A DNA stretch of 64,000 bases from Chryseobacterium sp. 18061 (GTDB lineage: Bacteria; Pseudomonadota; Gammaproteobacteria; Enterobacterales; Enterobacteriaceae): the NCBI GenBank assembly GCA_902706205.1, contig CACSKA010000014.1, positions 1 through 64,000 of the forward strand, read 5' to 3'. The notes under the pieces are model-generated. The model was given only the letters and a program-made list of their open reading frames with translations, did not search any database and was not told where the DNA came from. A program made the position numbers and the translations under genes. Position 1 is the stretch's first letter, and every line of letters starts with the position of its first letter. Positions 25,558 through 34,706 of the stretch are shown here, piece after piece.

Positions 25558-26854
25558 GCGTTCTCTGACAGCCCTCCGCATGCGGGGGGCCTTGTGGCTC
25601 CTGTTGCTGGCGCCACTGTTCTTTATCACTTATGGACAGGTCAACGCGTTCACTGCCACCCGTCAGGATGTTGCTCATTTTGCTTTTGCCTGGGAAAGTC
25701 AGATCTCCTTTCTGCCCTGGACGATCGTACCCTACTGGAGCATTGACCTGCTGTACGGTGTGTCATTTTTTATCTGCACCTCCCGACAAGAGCTTTTCCG
25801 GCATGGCCTGCGGCTTGTGGCGGCCTCACTGGTCGCCTGCGCGGGCTTTTTGTTGTTCCCGCTTCAGTTCTCCTGGCATCGCCCGGAAGTTGAGGGTGTA
25901 TTTGGCTGGCTTTTTGCGCAGCTGGAACAGTTTGATCTGCCTTACAATCAGGCACCGTCCCTACATATAATTCTGACCTGGCTGCTGTGGCTGCGCTTTC
26001 GCCGTCATCTTTCAGGCGTGTGGCGTGGGGTGGCGACGGGCTGGTTTGTACTGATTGCCATCTCCGTTCTAACCACCTGGCAGCATCATTTTATTGATGT
26101 CGTCAGCGGGTTTATTGTGGGCCTCTTCCTCAGCTATCTGATCCCCATCCAGGGGCGATGGCGGTGGCAGCGCCATGCTTATCCGGCGCGCCGGGTCATT
26201 CGTCGCTATGCCAGTGGGGCGCTGCTGTGCTTGCTGAGCGCCGTGGCTATCCCTTGTGGTGAGATTTTGCTGTGGCCAGCAGCCGCATTGCTGCTGATGA
26301 CGCTGGCGTATCTTGGGGCAGGGGAAAGTATCTGGCAGAAAGATCCGCAGGGCCGGCAATCTCTTTCGGCCCGTATCTTGTTGCTTCCGGTGACAGCTAT
26401 CAGCCGTTTAACGCACTGTTATTTCCGCCGAAACCTGGCTTCCAGTGATGAAATATCTTACGGGCTGAGTATCGGTGCTTACCCGTCACGACCCGTGACG
26501 CAGGATGCGGTTCTGGATTTGACGGCTGAACGCAGAGCCCCTGCTCGCTGGGCTGAGCGTGCTGAATTGGTGAGTTACCCGCTGCTGGATTTGCAGGTTC
26601 CCGATCTGGAAAGGCTTCATGAAGGCGTCAGACAACTGGATAGCCTGAAACAACGACATCGCACCGTGTTGATCCATTGCGCGCTGGGCATGTCGCGGAG
26701 TGCATTGGTGACAGCTGGCTGGCTTTTGCTGCGTGGGCATGCCGAAAACGCCGCTCAGGCCGTGGAGATGATTTCACACAAGCGTGACTGCATTTATCTG
26801 ACTCCCCGCCATCTCGACGTGCTGAATCAGTATCAGGAGGCTGTTCGTGGATAA
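25550..26854 (+). CDS. ynbD: YnbD, PAP2 phosphatase fused to a dual-specificity phosphatase domain
   Basis: The protein has 434 residues. The N-terminal membrane half carries PAP2 lipid-phosphatase motifs (APSLHIILTW and WQHHFIDVVSG). The C-terminal half has the Cys-phosphatase loop IHCALGMSRSA (C-x5-R, about residue 374). This pair suggests removal of phosphate from a lipid intermediate on both faces, or PGP-type dephosphorylation. The gene overlaps ynbC by eight bases. Its N-terminus (QVNAFTATRQD...SQISFLPW) resembles the PAP2 protein at 54602. Confidence 0.88.
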   Translation: MLKRSLTALRMRGALWLLLLAPLFFITYGQVNAFTATRQDVAHFAFAWESQISFLPWTIVPYWSIDLLYGVSFFICTSRQELFRHGLRLVAASLVACAGFLLFPLQFSWHRPEVEGVFGWLFAQLEQFDLPYNQAPSLHIILTWLLWLRFRRHLSGVWRGVATGWFVLIAISVLTTWQHHFIDVVSGFIVGLFLSYLIPIQGRWRWQRHAYPARRVIRRYASGALLCLLSAVAIPCGEILLWPAAALLLMTLAYLGAGESIWQKDPQGRQSLSARILLLPVTAISRLTHCYFRRNLASSDEISYGLSIGAYPSRPVTQDAVLDLTAERRAPARWAERAELVSYPLLDLQVPDLERLHEGVRQLDSLKQRHRTVLIHCALGMSRSALVTAGWLLLRGHAENAAQAVEMISHKRDCIYLTPRHLDVLNQYQEAVRG

Positions 26855-27230
26855 TTTACGGGACCTACATCGGGTGATATCCAGCCAGTTAGCCAGCTGG
26901 CGCTATTTCCTTTTGATGGCTTTACCGCCGTTATTCATCACCGCGCTATGTCCGGTTTCGTGGGTGCGTTTTTCAGTCGGTGTAGCGTTGATGCTGCTCG
27001 GGTACTACTGCTGGCGGATGTTTCTTGACGAGAAACTGTTTGCTCTGCTTTCGGAAGGCGTGGACATTTCTGACGTTGATCGTGGCGTCGCTCTGCTGTG
27101 GAACAAAGAGGATAGCGAGAAAAGAGAATGGGAGTCACGCATCCAGAGTACGGGCAGGCTTGTGCGACGGACAGGATTGCTTCTGCTCATCGCTTGGGTA
27201 ATGTCCCTGTCCACCATATGGTTACAATAA
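26847..27230 (+). CDS. Small inner-membrane protein at the end of the ynb operon
   Basis: The GTG start at 26847 has an ideal AGGAGG site inside ynbD. The 127-residue product has three hydrophobic segments (about 20-38, 40-58 and 105-125) around a charged middle. No family is recognised. Overlap with ynbD places it in the same transcript; a helper role in the lipid pathway is inference only. Confidence 0.7.
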   Translation: MDNLRDLHRVISSQLASWRYFLLMALPPLFITALCPVSWVRFSVGVALMLLGYYCWRMFLDEKLFALLSEGVDISDVDRGVALLWNKEDSEKREWESRIQSTGRLVRRTGLLLLIAWVMSLSTIWLQ

Positions 27231-27261
27231 ATCGTAATTCTTTCACTCTAAAGAGTCATTA

Positions 27262-28584
27262 ATGAACAGCAACTATCTTACCTATATTGAAATGCAAAAT
27301 GGACTGACGGCCAGAACCGAGTCTACTTTTACCCTGATACCCGAAAAGGCGTTGACCGTTGAGGACATCATTCAGCGCCTTGAGCAGCAAACTTTACTTG
27401 AGGGGAGTATCAGCTATCAAACCCTTTCTGATAGCGAAATCTTAGTGACACTGGCCGAACAGGGGCAAGCTTTTCAGTATCATATTACCGTCAAGCCTTC
27501 TTGTTCTCTGGGGGATTTTGAGTATCTTCCTCGCTTATGTCAGATCGATACAGATGTTCAGCAAAAAGCCAGTGAGTCACAACAGCATGTAAGCGTAAGT
27601 TCGACATGGCTTGACGATCCCTTTTTATCCTGGCATTTACAGATGTGTTTGAATGCCATCGTTGTACCAGATTTGCTGTTGGGGCAGGACGATACTGCAG
27701 GAGCTAAGCTGTTCACTCGTGACTGGTTGCGTTTTCAGATTCAGACCTTTGCGGCACCGCCTCTCAGCACATTTTATTGCCTGCAGGCGGTGGATGAGGA
27801 AAATGAGTATTGGGTTCACACGCATGGGTTGCGACGTCTGGGATTGCCGGAATTTGAAATCACGGTCTCGCATAGTGATGAAGGATTATCCTGGGCTGAG
27901 GGTGTAATTAGCACCTGTGTTGATATGTATCTGGAGGACGGAAAGGCGCTGTTCCATGAGCCTTTACCTGTTGCCCGCACGGCACATGGCGATGTCTGGG
28001 TGTCAGGATTTCCATGGGAACAGGCGCTGGAGTTGGCGGACAGTACCAAATATCTGGAGCACGTCTCATCAATGACAATGCTAAGTGATACACAGTTGCG
28101 GGCATTAAAATGCCACTCAGAAGACCGGGATGAATGGCACTCAGGGCCTTCGGTGTGCATATTCCACCTTATGGGTAAACGAGGCAAGCTGGAAAAGTCA
28201 CCTGCACTTTCCTTGCTTGCAGAGCAGCCAACCTATTACAAGAGTGCTCGCAGCTCAATTCGGGAAGCCGAAACCGCCCGGCTACGATGGCCTTATTTTC
28301 AGCATTTTTTTGAGCAAAGAACTCAGCATCAGCCCTGGAGCTTTCTGGTTAAAGCAGCGATACCTTATGCGGACGATCAGAATGAGAATATGTGGTTTAT
28401 ACCTGAAGCGATAAATGCAAACTCATTCGACGCTATTTTAATTAATAAACCAATCTATGTTCAACATATGTCAGAGAATAACCGCTACACTCTATCAATT
28501 GATCAAATAAAAGATTGGTCAATTGGCACCCAGAATGGAAACATAACCGCCAATAACGTCTATCAACTCATCTCTTTTTCATGA
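27262..28584 (+). CDS. Large cytoplasmic protein, possibly DUF4026/DUF2314-like
   Basis: The 440-residue protein has no signal peptide or membrane helix. The C-terminal 80 residues (DENMWFIPEAINANSF, AILINKPIYVQHM, YTLSIDQIKDWSIG) recall the DUF2314 fold. The central part (LRFQIQTFAAPPLSTFYCLQAVDEENEYWVHTHGLRRLGLPE) recalls DUF4026 proteins of enterobacteria. Their function is unknown. It lies 31 bases behind the ynb operon, so partial read-through is possible, but the composition differs. The family call is tentative; the gene itself is clear. Confidence 0.6.
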   Translation: MNSNYLTYIEMQNGLTARTESTFTLIPEKALTVEDIIQRLEQQTLLEGSISYQTLSDSEILVTLAEQGQAFQYHITVKPSCSLGDFEYLPRLCQIDTDVQQKASESQQHVSVSSTWLDDPFLSWHLQMCLNAIVVPDLLLGQDDTAGAKLFTRDWLRFQIQTFAAPPLSTFYCLQAVDEENEYWVHTHGLRRLGLPEFEITVSHSDEGLSWAEGVISTCVDMYLEDGKALFHEPLPVARTAHGDVWVSGFPWEQALELADSTKYLEHVSSMTMLSDTQLRALKCHSEDRDEWHSGPSVCIFHLMGKRGKLEKSPALSLLAEQPTYYKSARSSIREAETARLRWPYFQHFFEQRTQHQPWSFLVKAAIPYADDQNENMWFIPEAINANSFDAILINKPIYVQHMSENNRYTLSIDQIKDWSIGTQNGNITANNVYQLISFS

Positions 28585-28653
28585 TTGCCAGTAATATTGG
28601 TTGTTAACTTTAAATAGTAAAGAGTGTTACAGATTCCTTATATAAGAGAAATT

Positions 28654-29385
28654 ATGAATCACAGTAAGATTTGTATTTTACTCATCAGTACCATTATGTT
28701 TATCGGTGGATGTTCTCAGCGTGCATATAATACGGTATCCCCTGATTCATCTGTTGGAACTGCATGGGGAAAGGATGTTCATTCAACAGTCACTGGTGTT
28801 GATGCACAAAGGCTTTATCGCGATCCTGCAAATGTGGTGTCTATACGCTATTCGGCAGAGTTTCCGGCTAACTATGACCGGGTTTATAGTATCCGGGCGG
28901 GCGATGTAGAGTATGCGATTCGGGATGTAAACTTTAACTCGCTGCCAATCGCTCAAATGTATGACAGTTCCACGAGAACCTGGCAATACGTTATCCCTGC
29001 TCCGGTAGGCCTGACTTATCAACTTTATATCCGGAACTACAGTTACGACACTAATTATGAGATTGTTGCAACGGTTGACGGCCTTGATGTACTCAATGGT
29101 AAACCGGGGTCATTCGATAATAATGGTTATATTGTGAATGCCGGCCAGTCGCTCACCATAAAAGGATTCCGTAAAGACCGGAATCATGAAGCCGCATTTC
29201 AGTTTTCGCGCGTAGCAGATTCCTATGCAGCCAATTCCGCATATGGTGATACAAACAATGCTGGCGTAATCGGATTCGCGGCATTCGAATTAGCAGGGAA
29301 AACGATAACAACATTACCTCCCTGCGCTTCTCAGGCCTTTCCCGCCAGTAAAAATGGCTACGCACCTCCTCCTTGTAAAAGATAA
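28654..29385 (+). CDS. Exported lipoprotein of unknown function
   Basis: Starting at ATG 28654 (AAGAGA upstream), the protein has 243 residues. It has a signal peptide MNHSKICILLISTIMF and lipobox IGGC (cysteine near residue 20). The mature part is rich in Tyr, Asn and Asp and looks all-beta. No enzyme motif is seen, and it ends with a proline/cysteine-containing tail. Neighbours are other envelope or unknown proteins of low GC. Confidence 0.65.
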   Translation: MNHSKICILLISTIMFIGGCSQRAYNTVSPDSSVGTAWGKDVHSTVTGVDAQRLYRDPANVVSIRYSAEFPANYDRVYSIRAGDVEYAIRDVNFNSLPIAQMYDSSTRTWQYVIPAPVGLTYQLYIRNYSYDTNYEIVATVDGLDVLNGKPGSFDNNGYIVNAGQSLTIKGFRKDRNHEAAFQFSRVADSYAANSAYGDTNNAGVIGFAAFELAGKTITTLPPCASQAFPASKNGYAPPPCKR

Positions 29386-29511
29386 ATAAACTGACTGCAT
29401 ATTTTATAATGGCTTATGTGTGTCGAGATAAGGAGTGGAAATATAAGTAAAAATGGGTATGTCTTAAGTTGATGACCTGCCTGTTTTGACTGGCATAAAA
29501 AGGAGTTAAAT

Positions 29512-30252
29512 GTGAGAATACTGCGCAAACTATTTCAACGTAGTAACAAGAAAAAACCAGAGCCTGAGGTTCCTGAACAACAGAAAAGAAAGGGCGGAGA
29601 TATTGCCCCTGAATTAGAAAAAGCCTTGCAGGCTATGTTGGCGAATTATTATCCCGAGGCCATCGAGCAGGCATCTAAATCTGTTCATTGCCAGACTCCA
29701 GACATCAAGGCGGATGCCCATCGTATCTGTGCTATTTCATATTCACGTCTGGATGATTATGAAAAGGCGTTTGAACATTACCTTTTCCTCTTTGAACTTG
29801 AAGGTGGCGCACATACGGCGCTCCAGTTGGCGACTACATCAGTGATGTGCAGTGAAGTTCAACGAGGAGAGGCCTGGTTTATCAAATTTGGAGAGCTCAA
29901 CGCCGAAGCACCGAAGGTGTCGCCAGGCGAGGCAAGAACAAATTTTATTACTGCATTGACCCACAGGGGTTACTGGGAGGAAGCGTTTAATCATCTCAAC
30001 TGGCTGAAACAAGGGTATCAGTCATTTCACATAACGGATTCGAATTTTTTATATATGAGAGGGTTTCCTTTTCTTAGTGTCATGCTTGAGAAAAGCTACG
30101 CTATCGTTTCACGAGTTTTAACGCGGGAAGCACTGATTTTATGGTATGCGGAATTGGGGCAAGAATTGGATAACGATGGGCAGGAAGTCGTGAACATCTT
30201 CATCAATAATATAAAACAGGGTGCCGATCCTGAAAAATATCCTGAAGGATAA
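29512..30252 (+). CDS. TPR-like cytoplasmic protein
   Basis: The GTG start has AAGGAG at the right distance. The 246-residue protein has a very basic N-terminus (VRILRKLFQRSNKKKP) and then paired helices of tetratricopeptide type (ALQAMLANYYPEAIEQASK, DAHRICAISYSRLDDYEKAFEHYLFL and further pairs). It is probably a protein-interaction scaffold. No specific family is recognised. Confidence 0.6.
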   Translation: MRILRKLFQRSNKKKPEPEVPEQQKRKGGDIAPELEKALQAMLANYYPEAIEQASKSVHCQTPDIKADAHRICAISYSRLDDYEKAFEHYLFLFELEGGAHTALQLATTSVMCSEVQRGEAWFIKFGELNAEAPKVSPGEARTNFITALTHRGYWEEAFNHLNWLKQGYQSFHITDSNFLYMRGFPFLSVMLEKSYAIVSRVLTREALILWYAELGQELDNDGQEVVNIFINNIKQGADPEKYPEG

Positions 30253-30290
30253 CTAAAATTAAATCTTGTTTTGCGTATTCAGAGAAATCA

Positions 30291-30728
30291 ATGTTTAAAA
30301 CAAATCCATTTAGTACGGTTGGGCTGCTGTTTGGCGCTATTGCAATATTAGTAGGTATTATCCATTTCTCACTTGGGCCAGTGTCAGCCGAAAAAACGCT
30401 TGAAACTTGGGTGGCAGAAAAGGTGGTGGCGGTAAAGAAGGGGGTTATTTCTGGGTTGAAGGGGCAGCAAACTGTTACGCCTTCTTCTCCTCCGGTAATC
30501 AATCCGGATAAAGTGATAGACATTGCCGGGATGGGCATTGCCATCGTGGCCATTATCTGCGGTTTCGTTGGTGGGATGCGCAAGGAGAATCGCTGGGGTG
30601 TCAGCGGGGCGCTGTTCTTCGGTGTTAGTACGTTGATTTTTCATGCTGTTTTATTCAGTATCGGAATAATCTTCGGGATACTTCTGTTGATCACAGTGAT
30701 TGCATTCCTTACTGGCTGCCTGAATTGA
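30291..30728 (+). CDS. Small membrane protein of unknown function
   Basis: This 145-residue protein has membrane helices at about 8-28, 80-96 and 105-142, with a lysine/valine-rich region between the first and second. It follows the TPR-like gene by 38 bases and may form a two-gene unit with it. No family is recognised. Confidence 0.55.
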   Translation: MFKTNPFSTVGLLFGAIAILVGIIHFSLGPVSAEKTLETWVAEKVVAVKKGVISGLKGQQTVTPSSPPVINPDKVIDIAGMGIAIVAIICGFVGGMRKENRWGVSGALFFGVSTLIFHAVLFSIGIIFGILLLITVIAFLTGCLN

Positions 30729-30869
30729 AAACTGAAAGATGTCATCTTATGTAGCAAGATGGTCTGGTGCTGTTGCGCAAGAGCTCTAATTGAATGTGTT
30801 ACTGGCTAGTGATTTCAGCATTGGAGATTTACCTCGCAGCAGGGCGAGCTGGACATCTGATTTCATGAG

Positions 30870-30968
30870 ATGTACAGCCTAATCAGTAGCTGCAAACTGA
30901 ATGGCATCGAACCAGAAGCATGGGGTAGGGACCCAGAAATGCCGGAAACGATGCTGCAACGATTGTAA
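30870..30968 (+). pseudogene. Fragment of an IS66-type transposase C-terminus
   Basis: In this otherwise gene-free stretch (30729-30986), the frame MYSLISSCKLNGIEPEAW resembles the conserved C-terminal segment of IS66 TnpC (YSLIGTCKLNGVDPEAW type). The similarity then ends abruptly. It is a small relic of a former IS66-family insertion. Confidence 0.35.
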
Positions 30969-30986
30969 AGTTAAGAGGGAAATAGT

Positions 30987-31481
30987 TTGATAATAAAATT
31001 TGAAAACAAACCCATATGTAACATGGTAATATGGGCTGCTTCACTCCTATATTTAACACTATCCAATAGTTCCTACGCGTTTTCTGAGAATAGTAATAAT
31101 GATAAATGGTATTATTTGGGCGGCATGGGTCAACAAATGGTAAAGCAGCTTGATCTGCTAAATGTGGAAAGAAATGGAATCATGGTTCACTATTCCACAC
31201 GGGTTAAAACAAAGAAATACTATTATATGAAAGGTGCTGGTGATTTTAATATAATTACCAATCATTATTCTTTTAATTGCAGGGGCGGGTTGACACTTGT
31301 ATGGTATGAGCTTCTGAAAAATGATTCCGTAGTTTATAAGATGACAGTAAATAGTTCTGTTCCCCCAGATCAACCCGAGGAGGTTGTGAATTTTCTGTGT
31401 AAGGGAATACCAATTGGCGGTTTCAAAAAGGGATTGATTATGAGTGATGAAAGTACAGAATTCGAGCTCGGGAAGAGATAA
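30987..31481 (+). CDS. Exported small protein of unknown function
   Basis: The TTG start behind GAGGGA gives 164 residues with a hydrophobic export segment (VIWAASLLYLTLSNSSYAF). The mature part has the layout of surface-adhesin-E-like small proteins (WYYLGG..., ...IMVHYSTRVKTKKYY..., a cysteine pair spanning about 60 residues); that link is weak. It overlaps the following lipoprotein gene (TAATG), suggesting a functional pair. Confidence 0.55.
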   Translation: MIIKFENKPICNMVIWAASLLYLTLSNSSYAFSENSNNDKWYYLGGMGQQMVKQLDLLNVERNGIMVHYSTRVKTKKYYYMKGAGDFNIITNHYSFNCRGGLTLVWYELLKNDSVVYKMTVNSSVPPDQPEEVVNFLCKGIPIGGFKKGLIMSDESTEFELGKR

Positions 31482-31909
31482 TGAAGAAGTTAATCTGTTT
31501 AGTGTTTTTGTTGTCTGCTTGTTCTAATAAAGAAGAGAATATAACGTTAGCTGAAGCCACTCAGAAAACATTGTATGGAACTCTTGATTTGACATCGAAT
31601 GAAGACCCTATTACCAAAGTTTCTTTCCATTATTATAACAAAAATAAAACAATAGGTCTGAATGTTGATTCCGGAACAAAATTTTCATTAACGATTCCAG
31701 TACCTAAATTAGTTAATTATAGGTTGATGTCAATGACTATATCAACTCGTGAGGGGCAAATTTTCTTAAGTTTTAGTGATCAATGCAAAACAATAAATGA
31801 TATGCCTATTATGTTGAGATTCTATGGTGATAATTACGGAAAGCCAGCTCTAATGGTGCCTCATTTGAAAAGTGAAAACCATTGTTTTCATTATCCTCAC
31901 TGGCGCTGA
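31481..31909 (+). CDS. Small lipoprotein of unknown function
   Basis: This 142-residue protein has signal peptide MKKLICLVFLLSAC with the lipid-modified cysteine at residue 14. The mature domain is AT-rich in coding and appears beta-rich with one cysteine near each end. It is translationally coupled to the exported protein before it. No family is recognised; an immunity or periplasmic binding role is possible but unproven. Confidence 0.6.
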   Translation: MKKLICLVFLLSACSNKEENITLAEATQKTLYGTLDLTSNEDPITKVSFHYYNKNKTIGLNVDSGTKFSLTIPVPKLVNYRLMSMTISTREGQIFLSFSDQCKTINDMPIMLRFYGDNYGKPALMVPHLKSENHCFHYPHWR

Positions 31910-31949
31910 TGATTGCACAGTTGGATATATCACTAGCAATATTCTTAAT

Positions 31950-31976
31950 AACAATCTCAACAATCTCAACAATCTC
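31950..31976 (+). repeat. Three tandem copies of AACAATCTC
   Basis: A 9-bp unit is repeated three times without mismatch, just after the small lipoprotein gene and before the IS630 element. It is a short direct repeat of the type produced by slippage, too short and too few for CRISPR. Confidence 0.6.
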
Positions 31977-32040
31977 ATATCTCGGCATGAAAGATAGCAT
32001 AGTGCAGCTGTGTGTAATGGACGAACTATCGGCAAGTACA

Positions 32041-33190
32041 CCTAAATAGCTGCGCGGAATAGTAGATCACTTTGAGGGAACTCAGCCCGGATTGTGCGAT
32101 CTGATCAATCGCCAAATCAAAACAAATCACCAACCGGACTGAGCGATGCCGATCATAGCACCAATTCCTCGTGACGAACGACGCCTGATGCAGAAAGCAA
32201 TCCGATAAAAACTATGCCCGGCGGCTCACCGCCATGCTGATGCTGCATCGGGGTGACCGCGTCAGCGACGTAGCCAGAACGCTCTGCTGTGCCCGTTCCT
32301 CCGTCGGCCGATGGATTAACTGGTTCACGTTGTCGGGTGTTGCAGGACTGAAATCATTACCTGCCGGACGAACCCGTCGCTGGCCTTTTGAGCATATCTG
32401 CACGTTATTACGTGAGCTGGTAAAACATGCTCCCGGCGATTTTGGCTACCAGCGCTCACGCTGGAGTACAGAACTTCTGGCAATAAAAATCAATGAGATA
32501 ACCGGCTGCCAGTTACATGCCGGAACCGTTCGCCGCTGGTTGCCGTCTGCGGGGCTTGTGTGGAGAAGGGCCGCGCCAACTCTGCGTATCCGTGACCCGC
32601 ATAAGGATGAAAAGATGGCAGCAATCCAGAAAGCACTGGACGAATGCAGCGCAGAGCATCCGGTCTTTTATGAAGATGAAGTGGATATCCATCTCAATCC
32701 CAAAATCGGTGCGGACTGGCAGCTGTGCGGACAACAAAAGCGCGTAGTGACGCCGGGGCAGAATGAAAAATATTATCTGGCCGGAGCGCTGCACAGCGGG
32801 ACAGGTAAAGTCAGCTATGTGGGCGGCAACAGCAAAAGTTCGGCGCTGTTCATCAGCCTGCTGAAGCGGCTTAAAGCGACATACCGTCGGGCGAAAACCA
32901 TCACGCTGATCGTGGACAACTACATTATCCATAAAAGCCGGGAAACACAGCGCTGGCTGAAGGAAAATCCGAAGTTCAGGATCATTTATCAGCCGGTTTA
33001 CTCGCCATGGGTGAATCATGTGGAACGGCTATGGCAGGCACTTCACGACACAATAACACGCAATCATCAGTGCAGCTCAATGTGGCAACTGTTGAAAAAA
33101 GTTCGCCATTTTATGGAAACCGTCAGCCCATTCCCCGGGGGTAAGCATGGTCTGGCAAAAATGTAGCGGTATTAGGCGCAGCTATTTAGG
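32041..33190 (+). mobile_element. IS630-family insertion sequence
   Basis: The element is bounded by 15-bp perfect inverted repeats CCTAAATAGCTGCGC (32041-32055) and GCGCAGCTATTTAGG (33176-33190), about 1.15 kb apart, the size of IS630. It contains an IS630-type transposase with a broken N-terminus. It inserted into sequence that already held an IS903 relic on the right. Confidence 0.85.
32146..33166 (+). pseudogene. IS630 transposase with an N-terminal frameshift
   Basis: The first frame, MPIIAPIPRDERRLMQKAIR, stops at 32208. The rest of the protein continues in a different frame from about 32201 (DKNYARRLTAMLMLHRG...) to 33166. The body carries the DDE residues (FYEDEVDIHLNP, IVDNYIIHKS, SPWVNHVERLW) and an HTH near the start. 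The join between the frames lacks bases that intact copies have. An internal ATG at 32234 could give a 310-residue protein without the first helices, so activity is doubtful. Confidence 0.82.
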
Positions 33191-33257
33191 TTATAGTGGG
33201 TTTGACTCCTGCACAACTGGGGCCTGGGCCGATAATATTAAATAGTGGACCATGTTG

Positions 33258-33749
33258 TAGACCTGTCGCTGAACAACGTCATGGACTAAGAAGCCTTCCC
33301 GGGTCTTATCCGACAGACTCACAGAAAAATCAGGGCAGCAGCGGCAGACGGCGCTTACGACACCCGACTCTGTCACGATGAACTGCGGCGTAAGAAAATC
33401 AGCGCACTTATCCCTCCCCGAAAAGGCGCGGGTTACTGGCCCTGTGAGTACGCAGACCGTAACCGTGCAGTTGCCAATCAGCGGCTTGGCGGGAGTAATG
33501 CGCGGTGGAAATGGGCAACAGATTACAACCGTCGCTCGATAGCGGAAACGGCGATGTACCGGGTAAAACAGTTGTTCGGAGGTTCACTGACGCTGCGCGA
33601 CTACGATGACCAGGTTGCGGAGGCTATGGCCATGGTGCGAGCGCTGAACAAAATGACGAAAGCAGGTATGCCACAAAGCGTGTGTATTGCCTGAAAACAC
33701 AACCAGCTACGGGGATACTTACCCGAAATATGATTTATTCAACAAAGCC
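33258..33749 (+). mobile_element. 3' fragment of an IS903-like element
   Basis: From DLSLNNV onward this reads the C-terminal part of an IS903-type transposase (EAFPGLIRQTHRKI, ADGAYDTRLCHDELRRKK, RRSIAETAMYRVKQLFGG) to a stop at 33691-33693, then the terminal repeat at 33732-33749. A TAA interrupts the frame right before EAFPGL. The 5' half is missing; its left break lies close to the IS630 right end. The region 33191-33786 holds no other gene. Confidence 0.8.
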
Positions 33750-33786
33750 GTATTAATTTGTTATTACTTACAGGTTGACAGCGTTT

Positions 33787-34524
33787 ATGATATATTTCAA
33801 TGGATTTATTGCGGTTTTACTTTTTTTTATGGGTACTTCAGCAATGGCAGTGGAAAAGGTGAAGAATAAAACCCTGAGTGTTGTTGATTCAGAGTATACA
33901 TATATCAATGATGAGTTTAAAGGATAAGGTTTTGTAAAGAAGATCATTTCCAGTGAAACAGAAATGGGGTTTTATTATTTCGTTTTTGTAGAAAAGCCAA
34001 TAAAAAAAGAAGAATACAAAGGGAAAATAATAACGGACTGCGGTTTGAAAGTGGATGGTGAGTGGGGAGAAATTAAAAAAGAAAAAGAGGATGATATCGC
34101 TTATACCACAAAAAATCTCCGGGCATATATACTACTTTCTGATCATGGTGGATATGATCGAATTCAAAAATTTCAGGACGATGGGAATGCGATCTATTGG
34201 CCGGATTTTGTCTACAACGATTGTTTTGTTGATGATGCTGATAATGATGGGTATCCCGAATTTTATCTTGCTTATTTTGGGCTCAGTGATGGACTTGATG
34301 CTAAGCCTCTAAAAATCATAGTTTATAATTCCAAGGTGAAAGTTGGTGGCGGTTTTATGAAAGCCAAGATGACTGCATTTTATCCTGTAGGGAATGAAGG
34401 GGATAATTATCGCGTTGAGTATGATGAGGCATGGTTATCATTGCCAGATACAATAAAAACAAGAGCAAAAGAAATTCTCGATAGATATAATTTAAATAAT
34501 CCAAGTGTGGTTACTTCTAAATGA
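33787..34524 (+). pseudogene. Exported protein gene split by an in-frame stop
   Basis: ATG 33787 opens a signal peptide (MIYFNGFIAVLLFFMGTSAMA) and a short mature part ending INDEFKG at a TAA (33925-33927). Without any change of frame the coding continues GFVKKIISSETEMGFYYFVFV and on to 34524. A single base change (for example TAA from AAA, CAA or GAA) explains the break. The intact protein would have about 245 residues. The second part contains an acidic calcium-site-like stretch DADNDGYPE. A start at ATG 33964 would give a protein without export signal. The function is unknown. Confidence 0.65.
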
Positions 34525-34706
34525 TTTAAACGATGTGTCTCAGAGTAGCGATTTTTAAGAATTTAATTATCTCAATGGTTGTCCGCAATGTTGAGACCAT
34601 TCAATTAAATTTTTATATTAGAGTATTGCAGCATTTAACTTTGGGGTTTGGCCCTAATAAATATATGTGGTGGTTTTTAAGGATGATGATAATTTTACGA
34701 CAGATT

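Noticed and set aside
31950..31976. Possible CRISPR-like repeats
   Set aside because: The units are 9 bp and directly adjacent, without spacers; no cas genes are present anywhere in the window.
33687..33869. A 60-codon + strand open frame across the IS903 end
   Set aside because: It reads through the terminal repeat in a different frame from the transposase and conflicts with the signal-peptide gene starting at 33787.
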